A DNA stretch of 64,000 bases from Jacaranda mimosifolia. Its lineage: Eukaryota > Streptophyta > Magnoliopsida > Lamiales > Bignoniaceae. Shown here in pieces: positions 34,261 through 47,218 of the stretch. The notes below the pieces were generated by a model. It searched no databases. It was not told the DNA's origin and worked only from the letters and a program-made list of their open reading frames with translations. Made by a program: the position numbers and the translations under genes. The stretch is from positions 39,278,230-39,342,229 of the forward strand of contig CM032121.1 in the NCBI GenBank assembly GCA_018894105.1, given 5' to 3'. Numbering within the stretch: the stretch's first letter is position 1; each line of letters begins with the position of its first letter.

Positions 34261-37200
34261 TCACTTTGGTGCCAGCCTGATTGGACAGACAGAGAAAGCA
34301 ACACATCGAGCTGCTTTTGCCAACATAAAGCGCTCATTTTCGGTCAGTGGCCTCTCAATGACCTTCACAATATTTGCATCCTAATGCATAGAGAAGTCCA
34401 ATTACCATCACCATTGATGACAGAATAATACAAAATAACAGTTGTAATTTGTTAATTTCTAATATCAGTATCAATGTGGATATCAAAGAAACCATTAGCA
34501 TAGCAAAAGATTCAGAGTTTGATAAATTTTCTTTTTGTCAGGCAACAATCCAAAGGGAATAGCTGGATTAATAATTATCAGTTATGGTCTAGAGTTATGG
34601 TTTAGAATTTACATTCTTTTGGCTTTAAGTGAGGGAATCACTAAAGAAGTTCTTAAAATAAACTTTTATCATACCTTCTTTTGTTGTTGAACAGAAGGTT
34701 TGACACTGGCAATGTCACCAATCGCAATCACATTGTTAATATTCCCCCTTTCATCCCTTTCAATTGGTGAAGCTGTTGAATGCCTCCAGTCCCCATTAGC
34801 TATGAATTTGTAGTAGTACCTGCCCCCAATAAATACACTTCTGTATTACAGAACTTTACTCCAATCTTTAACTATAGAGTTCATCCGGCCATGCTAAAAT
34901 CCTAACTTAGACAGCACTTTTGGCACAATCATTAGTACAATACGAGAGCACCAATAAATTGAAGGGAGGAAAAAGAAAACACCAATTACAATAATAAAAC
35001 TGAGGTTCCAAAGTATGGTTTCCAAAATGTATCCTTTGCAGTTTCCTTTTTGAAGAATTATTTTTATTTTTCCACTCTTGAAAATCTTTTGAGCTAGAAT
35101 GTACAACTAAATTCTTGTCATGGCAAGAAGGAAAGAAATTTAGTGATATTCAGTCTGCAAACTTATTTGGGCCTCTTTCAGAGTAAAGGGGGCAATTATG
35201 TCTCTACCAAAAATTGGCCAAGCAAACAACAAATTTCCAAAGTCCACTAACAAGTTTGGAGATCTCCAGATACGAATTCTAAATAACAGAATTAGGTATA
35301 CTTACTTCCCCTGTGGAAGTCTAACTTCAACTTCATATCTTGGGCCACCTTTATTTTCTGCCTTGATTGGCTCTTTCCAGTTCCCAGTAAAATCTCCCAC
35401 CAGATATACATCTTGTCCCTAAAATCAGAAGACAGTTCTAAGGTAAGAAGAATAAGAATGATGTTGACTTATACTACAAAATCACAAAGATGACTTGTTG
35501 GCGTGTGGCTGCATTGTCAGTTCATTGCTCTTCAGCAATTAAAGACATCTGTTCTTGGAGATTCAGCAGTGATCTTTTTACCTCTTGTCCATTCCACACA
35601 AAGGTCACAGCGTGGGTCGGAGGTCCATCATGTGTGCCACCTTCGATCATGGCTATGAGATCCCATGTTGCCCAGGCAATTGCTGGTCTGCATTTAACAT
35701 CTTTACTTAATGCATGCTACAGAGTTAGGAGTATATAATGTAGATTGACAGAGATTCACCACTTGTTTTGTTTAACACCCTTACAAATACAGCACCCACC
35801 CGCCTATCCACCCAGGAACACAGTCACCGTGCTTGAAGATTTGGCCAGTTAATCATTCATAACAAATTTGAATGTAGGAAGTATAATACCTATCAGGCCG
35901 GCATGAATGTAATCCAGTGACAAAATTGTAAGCTGCATTTAGGTTAGTATCTATCATCCAGTGGAGGTATGCAATCACACAAGCAGGCGACCGCTCAAAA
36001 CCAGTAGTGCAAGTGACATAAACACGATGGTTCTTCTTAAGTAAACGTAGCAGAAGACCCACACAAAATGGCAGTTTCTTTCTCACGTCAAAAGAATCTG
36101 CATCTCTGAAATGAAAAAAGATAAATAGAGGATTCTAAAATATCTCAGAAAGCACAGGAGAAATTATTCTAGTAACTCACAGTATCTCCTAGAAAGGAAC
36201 AAAATGGACAATCCTCTATCATTAGTTATTTATTTAGTTAGTTTCTCATTGACACCATTAGAAAAGAGAGTTGTTGGTTTTGATAATCAAAGAGCTATCC
36301 AAATAAGGCAAAAATAATTTATATGGATTTTCCTCAGAAAGCAAAACTGCCATTACCTAATTGGATAGTTAATCATAAGGATGTTAAACTTTTGGCATGA
36401 TTCATTGATCGAATTTGAATCAATTCCCCAATTCGCAGCTTCAATCGTACTCTGGAAATTCAGCACAGCAGTGACTCCCTGATGCAGGTATTACAGACTG
36501 TTTAGTTGAGCAATTGAACAAGGACAAATCAGATGTAAAAGAATTTCTGAAGGGATAATTCCCCAGATCAAAAAATCTATTTAGTGCTTTTCCATGTCTT
36601 TGATAGATGGAGATAATTTTTTGTTGAAAGAAACTTCAAATTAAAACTTTCTGATGACACTTTGACAATGACTATCATTCCCAGTGGAATTCCTGAGATG
36701 CCTGTTGCAAACTTAAAGTAGATAACAATGATAATATTATCAATATTGACGCTTAATCAATTTGACAAAATCATTTAACCATATCTTAGGCATTATGCTG
36801 ACAATGGTGGTAGAGAACATATCAGAAGTCTGAAGAAATATTTTGGATAAGAGCCTCCATATACAAGTGCTAACAAAACTAAAGAATAAAAAGTTGCAAA
36901 ACCAAGCAGTAGTCAGTAAGAGAAAGGCATCGTAGCTCACCTCAATGGCTGACAAAGTCTCTACATCTTCTTCTGTTTGAATACATGACCCGACATAAAT
37001 TTGCTCCGTGATCTATAAGAATAAAGTAAAAGCATCAGTAGCATGAAGTTTAATATTTATCCAGAATCCATGAAGCACCACTATTTTAGGAAAAGAATAG
37101 TCACAGCAGATGAGGATGGAGAGGTTGAAAACACAAGCTAGTGAATGTAAAGTCAGTGTAAATATAAGAATGTTTAGGTTCAAAAGATTGAAATTTATAT

Positions 37201-39042
37201 TCTTTGTCTTATTTTTATCATGTAATATCGTGAAATAATGAGCAGGTTATGCTTTGATTGAAAGCACGTGTTTGGTGGGAGACGTAGTTTTCAACTTATT
37301 ACGAATTGCATCTGAAAACCAAAATAACAGATATGACATTAGGTTTTATGCTGAACAAGTATTGGAGGAAGCTGTGAATTCGGATTCAGTAAGGGATGCA
37401 AGCAGTGCATTATTACAACACAACCTTGGTACATGGTACATCAAATTAATGTTCTCATGAGTAGCTTCTATTAGCAGATACCATGGTGTGGCTTGGTTAA
37501 TGGTTATTTGTTCTTTATCTTTTTTTATGGTTGACACTTATAGATGCTCAAAGAAACTAGATAATGGAAATAACTAATTCTAGGATAATCAATCCAAGCA
37601 TGATGTGTGAATTAGCTAAAATGCACACCTTACTATAGCGCATACCAAGAGAATGATTATAATAGAGCTCCCCCTTTGCACGATCCAATGCATTCACATA
37701 CTCTTCCAATGGGAAATCCCCGTGTCCCCATTCAGCATCTTCAGACACTTCCTCTGTGAAAATGGCTATGAGAGGACCGAATGGTAGGACAGGGGTGTCC
37801 CTAACCATTTCTGGTGTGCCATTCTTGTTCTGATCATTTAAATACTTCCACCCTTGGGAAGTTAGAAATTTTGGGCAAAACACCACAAAACCCGAGTTTC
37901 CAGTGCTCTCACGGGATGCCTGTATACTTTTGTTCCAAGTTGCAATGGGAACACGACCTCGATTAAACAAAATATCAAGATCATTCATTAGATAGAGTTG
38001 ATGGATGGGAAAAGGGGAGAAAGGTCTCTCAAGTAAAAGGCTGCAAGAACCCCATTTCTCTTTCATAAGATTCCTGCATTAATTGTAGCAAGGGTAAATA
38101 GATATCTGGGATGAATTATTCTTGGAACACAAAATATTTCCACAGCCTACATTTCTACATACAGAAAGATTGGAATTGACATGTCTAACATCATCTTCAA
38201 TATATTTTTTTATCAAAGAAAATGTGAATTCATACTCTGCATCACCAAAGTCCTTGATCTCAGTAAGCCTTCCACCAGATGATTCACCTGCCTTCTTCAA
38301 AGTATCACCCACCATAATTAGTCTTGATTTCTCAGCATTACCCTACATTATTACTTTCTCAAATTAATTAAATCATATCACCACCAGTTGCACAGTAAAC
38401 AGTCCAAATTAATTAAATGACCTTGGTACCAAATTAACAATATCATAATCCTTTAAACAATGATATAAGACTCCATTATTCCGCCTGCAAAAGTACAAAG
38501 CTAATCTAACTTTTACCACCTTATTATATTCATTCATTCTTTATCAATTCAAAATATATTTTAAATAATTTAACTAATTAGTTAATTATCATACTCAGAG
38601 AATTAGTCAAGTTTTGCACAGCATGAAGCGAGCAACATGCATTACCTATCATAAGCAAATAATTCAAAGTATTTCCGAGCCAGGACATACACAGAAAATT
38701 CGAAAAATAAAATACCCCTTTCTGAAGTGCATGCACGAAAATTTTTCCGTCAACCGAGAAAGCGAAACGGATGCCGAGTGGTTTATCCAGCGTCACCACG
38801 TACTCATTCAAATTCATCTCGAATTCCGTGGAGGACATCGCGAAAACCCTAGAATTCCTTCCACTCGACCGTTGCTGCTTCTTCTCTTTCGCTTTTCCAT
38901 CACTCAAATCCAAATATCTACCCCAAAAGGAGGATTGAATCGCGACATTCCTCATCCGCAGCTTCTTCTCGATCGCGTAGAACCGGCCGACGAACGTCGA
39001 CTGTTCGAATCCTCTGCAATTCGACAACTGCAGAGAACACAT
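34261..39042 (-). CDS. LSF1: LSF1 copy A (LIKE SEX4 1, phosphoglucan phosphatase-like), 10 exons, 590 aa
   Basis: Exons: 39042-38716, 38342-38236, 38073-37629, 37012-36941, 36478-36357, 36105-35890, 35687-35582, 35418-35306, 34819-34675, 34380-34261. The frame is open, and the length nearly equals Arabidopsis LSF1. LSF1 is a chloroplast starch-granule protein needed for normal night-time starch breakdown; in Arabidopsis it acts as a scaffold for beta-amylases. Order: transit peptide (1 to about 65), PDZ-like domain (about 78-165, KPLGIRFAFSVDGKIFVHAL), dual-specificity phosphatase domain (about 294-448) with CX5R loop Cys390-Arg396 (TCTTGFERS), CBM48 (about 453-540, VGDFTGNWKEPIKA; NGDWRHS) and a conserved C-terminal tail ending RLAPK. 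The start at 39042 was chosen because it is shared with copy B. Relative to copy B it lacks a 15-bp stretch in exon 3 (NLRAS). Confidence 0.95.
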
Positions 39043-39152
39043 CCTGACCCTGCCGAAAAGGATAATGAATTTTGATCCAGAAATTTGAGTTATTCTCACC
39101 AATCAAATGAATTGCAGCAGTTGATCTTCTCAAGCAAAGAAGTATGTGCAGC

Positions 39153-39172
39153 GAAATTATATATATATATAT
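39153..39172 (-). promoter_or_regulatory. TATA-like AT repeat upstream of LSF1 copy A
   Basis: A run of TATATATA about 110-130 bp before the start codon, a suitable position for a TATA box with a short 5' UTR. In copy B the same place holds a TG/TCTG microsatellite and a shorter TATATAT (about 47064-47085). Confidence 0.45.
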
Positions 39173-39309
39173 GTAATTGAGCAGTGGGATTGGAGCTTTT
39201 TTCTTGGAATGTGGTTGGAAGAATGAAAGAACGAATTGGAGAAGGGTGGCGAGTTGAGTGGCGAGTGAGGGGATAAATGAGGAAGAGGCGCCACCGAGCG
39301 GGGAAATTC

Positions 39310-39349
39310 CACGTGACACCGCAACAGATCTTTCTTCTCTTCCCACGTG
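39310..39349. promoter_or_regulatory. Two G-boxes upstream of LSF1 copy A
   Basis: Perfect CACGTG at 39310-39315 and 39344-39349, 268 and 302 bp before the start codon. A third ACGT core, CACGTC, follows near 39380. G-boxes bind bHLH (PIF) and bZIP factors and are frequent in light- and clock-regulated genes. The matching sites upstream of copy B are changed (see 47219-47259). Confidence 0.6.
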
Positions 39350-39794
39350 GATTTGTTTACTCCGTTTGGATTCATTGCCACGTCACCACCAAAACCCTAC
39401 AAAATACTTTGAACAATTCAAGATGTATAAATTTTTTGGAACAATAATTTCTCAATATATGATAAATGTTTTAGGAAAAATATTCAGGGTGCATTAATTT
39501 TAATAGGGTGAGGGAGAATATAATGAATGTCTGTTTTTATTTTGAGATAGAATATTTTGAACTGTAAATATTAAATAAATTTATATTTTTACCTAGTTAA
39601 TACGATGATAATATAATTTTATAACAATACATGCAATTATAATGTGAAGATATATATATATATGTAATGATTAAACTTATTTTGAGCAATAAGAAAACAG
39701 TGCCAAAATGAATTTTGTATTTGGTTGCGGTTTTTCAATTTAAAAATAATTTGGCAAAACGAAACCAAACAGAGCCTTGCTATCTTGCTAAAAT

Positions 39795-40347
39795 TAGGGT
39801 TATTAATTGAGTGGATTTTAATTCGAATTCGATCTAATTATTTAAGAACTTTAATTGATAAAAAATTTGGCAGATATGATCCGATTAAAAAAGTTTGTAA
39901 TCTGAAATAAGTGGAGCGAATATAGATATGACTCGATCTGATCCATCAATAATTCAAATTTGAATATATTTAGTATTATACATATATATTAGTGTATATA
40001 TATATACACACAAGGTCATATAACAATATTAAAGTGGATATTTGGATGAAGGAAGTAATGCAATATATCAAATCAAATATTTTTTATATAAATTGTTAGA
40101 TTTCAAACTTATTTACATCATAATTGCATCGCTTATTGATCCATTTTTATAACAAGAAATGATGTAGAAAGAATAATGAGTAGGAACCAAACGTTATGAT
40201 ATGGCAGAAATACAATGCAAATATTGAGTTTGATCAAAATGAGTTTATCTGATGGATCTTAGATTGAATTTGAATATGAGATATTATTTTGGATTCGAAT
40301 TTAGATCCAATATGATTCGATCTAAATCTGACACATTGACAACCTTA
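39795..40347. mobile_element. Non-autonomous hAT element in unit A, 553 bp
   Basis: Ends TAGGGTTATTAATTGAG and, read from the right, TAAGGTTGTCAATGTG. Perfect 8-bp target duplication GCTAAAAT at 39787-39794 and 40348-40355. Unit B lacks an element at this site. A relative of this element sits elsewhere in unit B (49697-50597). Confidence 0.85.
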
Positions 40348-40500
40348 GCTAAAATAGTCACCTTGACTTGTGTGTTTCATTTTTGGCCTGAAAGCCCGAG
40401 CCAATCTATCATATGTACAATATTGCTTGGGCAACCATGTTGGGCTACAGCCCAAAAAGTCTGGATATGTAGTGAAAATGATCCAATTTAGGAAGAAATA

Positions 40501-40903
40501 AGAGAGTGTTTGGATGAGCTTATAAGCTTCTCAAAACATCTTGTAAGATGTTTGAAAGCTTATAAGATGTAAAAAAATATTTGGTAATTTTTTTTAAAAA
40601 ATAGCTTATAAACTCCTAAAATAAGATGTTATGAGCTTATAAATTGTTTTTAAAAAGTAAAGATTGTCTAACTTATTTTGAATATCTTAACAAGTTAGCT
40701 TAATTTTAATCATATTAATTACAAAAATGACATTACTAACATCTTATAAGTTTTAAAATATTATTTTATCCAAATACTTTAAGAATTTATTTTTTCAAAA
40801 AAAAAAAAAAAAAAAAGATATAGCATTTTATAAGCTCCAAAAATATTTTATAAGATGTAGGAGTTTATAAGACATTTTAAATAAAATTAGCCAAACACCC
40901 TCT
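40501..40903. mobile_element. MITE of the GTGTTTGG...CTTATAAG family in unit A
   Basis: 13-bp inverted ends AGAGAGTGTTTGG and, from the right, AGAGGGTGTTTGG. Many internal CTTATAAG/ATCTTATAAG blocks and a poly(A) run near 40796-40817. Absent at the same place in unit B. The target duplication is unclear. Related to 51521-51870. Confidence 0.65.
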
Positions 40904-41355
40904 GAGTCATATATCAGACAAGAAAATACCCACAAAAAATCTTCAAATTTAGTGACCATAAAAAACAATGCATTCCTCCGTGAGCACTTACTTTGTTTGT
41001 AATGTGGAGAACCAATGGATCCACTTCCCATTAAAGTTATACATCCACGTTTTTTATGCTTCTTTCTTGCCTTGTGAGACTTCCAAAAAGGATACCAGCT
41101 ATTCACCCATGAAGAATTCCTAATTAATACTCCAATTTTCTTCTTTGAAGGCGCAAATAGTCATTGTTAGACATGATATTTCAGATTTCTTTTACCTATA
41201 AAATAAATGCAAGAATTATTATTTCCAAGTTTGGTTAGTATGTATTTACTCTAGCACCACATCTCTTAACTAGTTAACTATTTTGACGTCATTAGAAATT
41301 AAGCTTTTGAAATTAGTAGGAGTGAGAAAGGGATTGTAAGATCCATCATGTAACA

Positions 41356-41993
41356 TGTATTTTACATATGAACCGAGTTTGAGCATAACTTTTATCAAGT
41401 TCGACTCGTGCTCGACTCGTTTGCAGCCCTAATCTTGTTAATCATAACTTGAAACATCTAGACGCAATAAAAAGATTCAGGAATGTATAAGAGCTATAAG
41501 AGGCATTAAGATGGCATTGAACGTAATATCAACAAGGTGCTTAACAAGAAGAAATTTTGCATTTTTAACCACAAGTACCATTTCGATTTTAGATGCACCA
41601 AATAGATCATTGGCCTTATTGCAATAATCTCGACAGTCATTTGTGAGTGATCTTTGTGGAACATAGACTTGATGTTTCAATACATCAAATAGGACTAGGC
41701 TCTTTTGCTATTAAAAGTTGATGAACTTTGTGGAATTATAAGAATGCACGGACTTGAAAAAAATTGTGCAGCTAGCAAGGCAATTTCTCACTTGTATCAA
41801 ACAAATATGAGCAGATCAGGTGATTCTCTTCAAAAGCTGCAAATTCAATGTAAGGCCAGTGTGATATATGTTCATTCTTGCAATAGAAGGATATCTAAAA
41901 GGGACAACCTGGAAAAGGATGAGCGGATTGATGATAAATCTCCGTTGAACAATTTCCAGATGTTGCGATCATGACTAAGGACTGGAAAGGGTA
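41356..41993. other. Junction between duplication units and 3' flank of copy B
   Basis: 41356-41437 is unique to the junction and contains CTCGACTCGTTTGCAGCCCT, the end-type motif of the hAT-like family also seen at 3461-4415 and 5237. From about 41440 the sequence matches 33645 onward, downstream of LSF1 copy A. No gene. Confidence 0.55.
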
Positions 41994-44900
41994 TCACTTT
42001 GGTTCCAGCCTTATCGGGCAGACAGAGAAAGCAATACATCGAACTGCTTTTGCCAACAGAAAGTGCTCATTTTTGGTCAGTGGCCTCTCAATGACCTTCA
42101 CAATGCTTACATCCTAATACATAGCAGAAGCGGAGTCCAGATATCATCAGCATTGATGACAGAATAATACAAAGTAATTGAGTTGTAATTTGTTAATTTC
42201 TAATATCAGTATCAATGTGAATATCAAAGAAACCATTAGCATAGCAAAAGATTCAGAGTTGGATAACTTTTCTTTTTGTCAGACAACAATTCAAGGGAAT
42301 AGCTGGATTAATAATTATCAGTTATGGTCTAGAGTTATGGTTTAGAATTTACATGCTTTTGGCTATAGAAGTCCTTAAAAATAAAACTTCTATCATACCT
42401 TCTTTGGTTGTTGAAAAGAAGGTTTCACGCTGGCAATGTCGCCAATCACAATCACATTGTTAATATTCCCCCTTATCGAAGGCATTTTGAAGACATTCCA
42501 AGCCTTTCTATTCCGCCAGGCATATAGAGCCCGCTTTTCTTCTTTGAGAAAGCTCTGGTGGTCAACCCTTTCAGTTGGTGAAGCTCCTGAATTCCTCCAT
42601 TCCCCATTAATTATGAATTTGTAGTAGTATCTGCCCCGAATAAATAAACTTCTAGATTAGAGAACTTTACTCCAATCTTAACTATAGAGTTCATCCAGCA
42701 ATGTTAAATCCTAACTTAGACAGCACTTTTGGCACAATAATTAGTACAATATGAGAGCACACAACTTTTTAAGGGAGGAAAAAGAAAACACCAATTACAA
42801 TAATAAAACTGAGGTTCCAAAGTATGGTTTCCAAAATGTATCTTTTACAGTTTCCTTTTTGAAGAATTATTTTTATTTTCCACTTATCAAAATCTTTGAG
42901 CTAGAATGTACAACTCAATACTTGTCAATGGCCAGAAGAAAAGAAATGTAGTGATGTTCAGTCTGTAAACATATTTGGGGATCTTTCAGAGTAAAGGAGC
43001 AATGTAAGTCTACCAAAAATGGGCCAAGCAAACAACAATTTTCCTATGTCCACAATCAACTTCAGAGATCTCCAGATACGAAATCTAAATAACAGAATTA
43101 ATATACTTACTTCCCATGTGGAAGTCTGACTTCAACTTCATATCTTGGGCCACCTTTATGTTCTGCCTTGATTGGCTCTTTCCAGTTCCCAGTAAAATCC
43201 CCCACCAGATATACATTTTGTCCCTGAAATCAGAAGACAGTTCTAAGATAAGAGGAATAAGAATGATGTTGACTTATACTACAAAATCACAAAGATGACT
43301 TATTGGCATGTGGCTGCATTGTCAGTTCATTGCTTTTCAGCAATTAAAGACATCTTTTCCTGGAGAGTTAGCGGTAATCTTCTCACCTCATGTCCAATCC
43401 ACACAAAGGTCACAGCATAGGTCGGAGGTCCATCATGTTTGCCAACCATGGCTATGAGATCCCATGTTGCGCAGGCAATTGCTGGTCTGCATTCAACACC
43501 TTTATTTAATGCATGCTACAGAGTTAGGAATACATAATGCAGGTTACCAGAGATTCACCATTTGTTTTGTTTAACACCTTTACTAATAGAGCACCCACTC
43601 ACCCGTCCACCCAGAACACAATCACACTGTGCTTGAAAATTTGGCCCGTTAGGCCAAAGCATTCATAGCAAAGTTGAATCTAGGAAGTAGAATACCTATC
43701 AGGCCTGCATGAATGCAACCCAGTGACGAAATTGTAAGCTGCATGAAGGGAAGTATCTTTCATCCAGTGGAGGTATGCAATCACACAAGCAGGCGACTGC
43801 TCAGACCCAGTTGTGCAAGTGACATAAACACAATGGTTCTTCTTAAGTAAACGTTGCAGAAGACCCAAACAGAACGGCAGTCTCTTTCTCATTTCAAAAG
43901 AATCTGCATCCCTGAAATGGAAAAAAAAGATAAATAATAGATTCTAAAAAACCTCAGAAAGCACAGGAGAAATGATATCTCCTAAAAACAAAACAAAATG
44001 GACTACCCTCTATCATTAGTTATTTATTTAGTTAGTTACTCATTGGCACCATTAGAAAAGAGAGCTGTTTGTATTAATAATCAAATAGCTATCGGAAAAG
44101 GCAACAATGATTTATATGGATTTTCCTCAGAAAGCAAAACTGCCATTACCTAATTGGATAGTTAATCATAAGGATATTAAATTTTTGGCATGATTCATTG
44201 ATTGAATTTGAATCAATTCCCCAATTTGCAGCTTCAATCATACTCTGGAAATTCAGCACAGCAGTGACTCCCTGATGCAGGTATTACAGACTGTTTTAGG
44301 TGAGCAATTGAACAAGGACAAATCAAATGTAAAAGAATTCCCGAAGGTATAATTCCCCAGATCAAAAAATCTCTGGAGTACTTCTCCATGTCTTCGATAG
44401 ATAGAGAATTTTCTGTTGAAAGAAACTTCAAGTTAAAACTTTCTGATGACACTTTGACAATGACTTTCATTCTCAGTTGAATTCCTGAGGTGTCACTTGC
44501 AAACATCAAACAATGCTAATAGTATCAATATTGATGCTTAATCAATTTGACAAAATCATTTTACCATTTCTGAGGCATTATGCTGACAATTGAGGTAGAG
44601 AAATCAGAAGTCTGAAGAAACATTTTGGATAAGAGCCTTAACACGCAAGTGCTACCAAAACTAAAGAATAAAAAGTTGCAAAACCAAGCAGTAGTAAGTA
44701 AGAGAAAGGCATTGTAGCTCTAACCACAGTGGCAGACAAAGTCTCTACATCTTCTTCTGTTTGAATACATGACCCGACATAAATTTGCTCTGTAATCTAT
44801 CAGAATAAAGTAAAAGCATCAGTAGCATGAAGTTTAATATTTCATCGGAATCCATGAAGCACCACTGATATAGGAAAAGAATGAATAATCACAGCAGACA

Positions 44901-46939
44901 AGGATGGAGAGGTTGAAAACACAAGCTGATGAATGTAAAGTCCGTTTAAATATAAAGATGCTTAAGTTCAAAAGGTAATAAAACTTAATGAAATTTATAT
45001 TTTTTTTTCTTATTTTTATCATTTAATATTGTGAACTAATGAGTAGGTTATGCTTTGATTGAAAGCACGTGTTTGGTGGGACATAGTTTTCAACTTATTA
45101 CGAATCGCATTTGAAAACCATAATAACAGATATGACATTAGGTTTTATGCTGACAAAATATTGGAGGAAGCTGTGAATTCCGATTCAGTAAGGGATGCAT
45201 GTCAAGCAGTGCACTATTACAACATAACCTTGGTACATGGTACATCAAATTAATGTTCTCATGAGTAGTTTGTATTAGCAGATACCACGGTGCGGCTTGG
45301 TTATTGCCCAAAGTAATTAAACGCTAAAAGAAAATTTCCTTGTAAAATCCATAGACTGATGAACTTGTACTTAAAAACTATACGGCTTCTCTAGTCAAAG
45401 CGCTCCTTATGTATTCTTTATCTTTTTTGATCTGGTTGCCACTTTAAGAAACTGAAAAAAACTAGAAAGTGGAAATAACTAATTCTAGGACAATAAATAA
45501 TGCCAATCCAAGCCTAAAGGGTGAATTATCTCAAAAGCGCACCTTACTATAGCGCATACCAAGAGAATGATTGTAAGAGAGCTCCCCCTTTGAACGATCC
45601 AATGCCATCACATACTCTTTCAGTGGGAAACCCCCATGTGTCCATTCAGCATCTTCGGACACTTCCTCTGTGAAAATGGCTATGAGAGGTCTAAATGGAA
45701 GAACAGGGGTGTCCCAATCCATTTGTAGCGGGCCATTCTTGTTCTGATCATTCAAATACTTCCACCCTTGGGAAGTTAAAAATTTTGGGCAAAACACCAC
45801 AAAACCCGAGCTTCCAGTGCCCTCACTGGATGCCCGCAAATTTGATGCCTGTATACTTTTGTTCCAAGTTGCAATGGGAACATGACCTCGGTTAAACATA
45901 ATATCAAGATCAGTCCTTAGATAGAGTTGGTGGATAGGAAAAGGTGAGAAGGGTCTCTCGAGTATAAGGCTATAAGAACCCGATTTCTCTTTTGTAAGAT
46001 TCCTGCATATAATTGTAGCAAAAGTAAATAGATATCTAGGATGAACTATTCTTGGAACAGAAAATATTTCCATAGCAGTATACATTTCTACATATAGAAA
46101 TATTGGTTTAGCTAAACAAAATGTGCTTCATACTCTATATCACCAAAGTCCTTGATCTCAGTAAGCCTCCGACGAGATGATCCACCTGCCATCTTCAAAG
46201 TATCACCCACCAAAACTGTTCTCGATTTCTCAGCATTACCCTACATTATCGCTTTTTCAAATTAATTAAATAATGTCACCACCAACTGCTCAGTGAACAG
46301 CACAAATTAATTAAATGATATCACTAGCTACCAAATTAACAATATCAGAATCCTTTAAACAACGACACAATACTCCATCAGTCCACCTGCAAAAGTACAA
46401 AACTAATCTAACTTCTACCACCTTATTATATTCATTCATTCTTTATCGATTCAAAATATACTTTAAATAATTTAACTAATTATTAATTATCATACTCAGA
46501 GAATTACTCAAGTTTACACAGCATCAAGCGAGCAATACGCATTATCTATCATAAGCAAATAATACAAAGTATTTCCGAGCGAAAGCATAAATAGAAAATT
46601 TGAAAAGTAAATTACCCCTTTCTGAAGTGCATGCACGAAAATTTTTCCGTCAACCGAGAGAGCAAAACGGATGCCGAACGGTTTATTCAGCGTCACCATG
46701 TACTCATTCAAGTCTATCTTGAATTTGGTGGACAATATCGCGAAAACCCTAGAATTCCTTCCACTCGACCGCTGCTTCTTCTCTTTCGCTTTTCCACCAT
46801 TCAAATCCAAACATCTACCCCAAAAGGAGGATTGAGTCGCAACATTGCTCTTCCGCAGCTTCTTCTCAATCGCAGAGAACCGGCCGGCGAATGTTGACTC
46901 TTCGAATCCTCTGCAATTCGACAACTGCAGAGAACACAT
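41994..46939 (-). CDS. LSF1 copy B, 10 exons, 621 aa, altered phosphatase loop and CBM48
   Basis: Exons: 46939-46616, 46240-46134, 46002-45543, 44796-44725, 44271-44150, 43911-43696, 43486-43387, 43223-43111, 42630-42399, 42113-41994. All ten exons of copy A are present, every splice site is GT-AG, and all indels keep frame, so it is not an obvious pseudogene. Differences from copy A: the phosphatase loop reads TCTTGSEQS, so the CX5R arginine is Gln400 (Cys394 is kept); 31 residues (527-557, Lys/Arg/Trp-rich) replace two residues inside the CBM48; two residues are missing in exon 7; WAT is CAT in the stretch after the phosphatase domain. It also keeps five residues (NLRAS) that copy A has lost. 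It may act as a scaffold only, or be drifting; expression is unknown. Confidence 0.9.
42474..42566 (-). other. In-frame insertion in exon 9 of LSF1 copy B (net +87 bp)
   Basis: Copy A exon 9 is 145 bp and copy B exon 9 is 232 bp. The extra DNA encodes a basic, aromatic-rich stretch (contains AWRNRKAWNVFKMPS) between TER and RGNINNV of the CBM48. No target duplication or inverted ends are visible. Spliced removal as a mini-intron using the nearest GT and AG (95 bp) would break the frame, so translation through it is the simplest reading. Confidence 0.85.
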
Positions 46940-47218
46940 TCTGAACCTGCCGAAAATGAGTGAATATTGATCCAGAAATGTGAGTAATCCTCACCAAACA
47001 AATGAATTACAGCAGTTGATCTTCTCAAGCAAAGAAGTATATGCAGTGAAAATGTAGTGTGTGTCTGTCTGTCTGTATATATGTAATTGTGCAGTTGGAT
47101 TGGAGCTTTTTTGTTGGAGTGTGGCGGGAAGAATGAAGAAGGAATTGGAGAAGGGTGGCGAGTTGAGTGGTGAGTGATAGTACAAATGAGGAAGAGGCGC
47201 CACTGAGCGGGGGAATTC

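Larger units (their letters stand above)
33645..41355. repeat. Segmental tandem duplication, unit A (carries LSF1 copy A)
   Basis: Homology to unit B starts near AATCTTGAAGCATCTAAACA and ends near GGGATTGTAAGATCCATC. It covers the whole LSF1 gene, its introns and about 2 kb upstream. After subtracting unit-specific transposons the two units align almost continuously. Introns are also highly similar, so this is a DNA-level duplication and not retroposition. Confidence 0.92.

Noticed and set aside
39042..39102. Start of LSF1 copy A at the upstream ATG (39102)
   Set aside because: The extra 20 residues are not conserved in frame in copy B; the shared MCSLQL start is preferred.
42474..42566. Exon 9 insertion of LSF1 copy B read as a new mini-intron
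   Set aside because: Nearest GT and AG give 95 bp, which would leave 137 bp of exon and shift the frame; translated through, the frame holds to the proper stop.
41994..46939. LSF1 copy B as a pseudogene
   Set aside because: All splice sites are intact, every indel is a multiple of three and there is no stop; loss of the loop arginine alone does not make it a pseudogene in a scaffold-type family.
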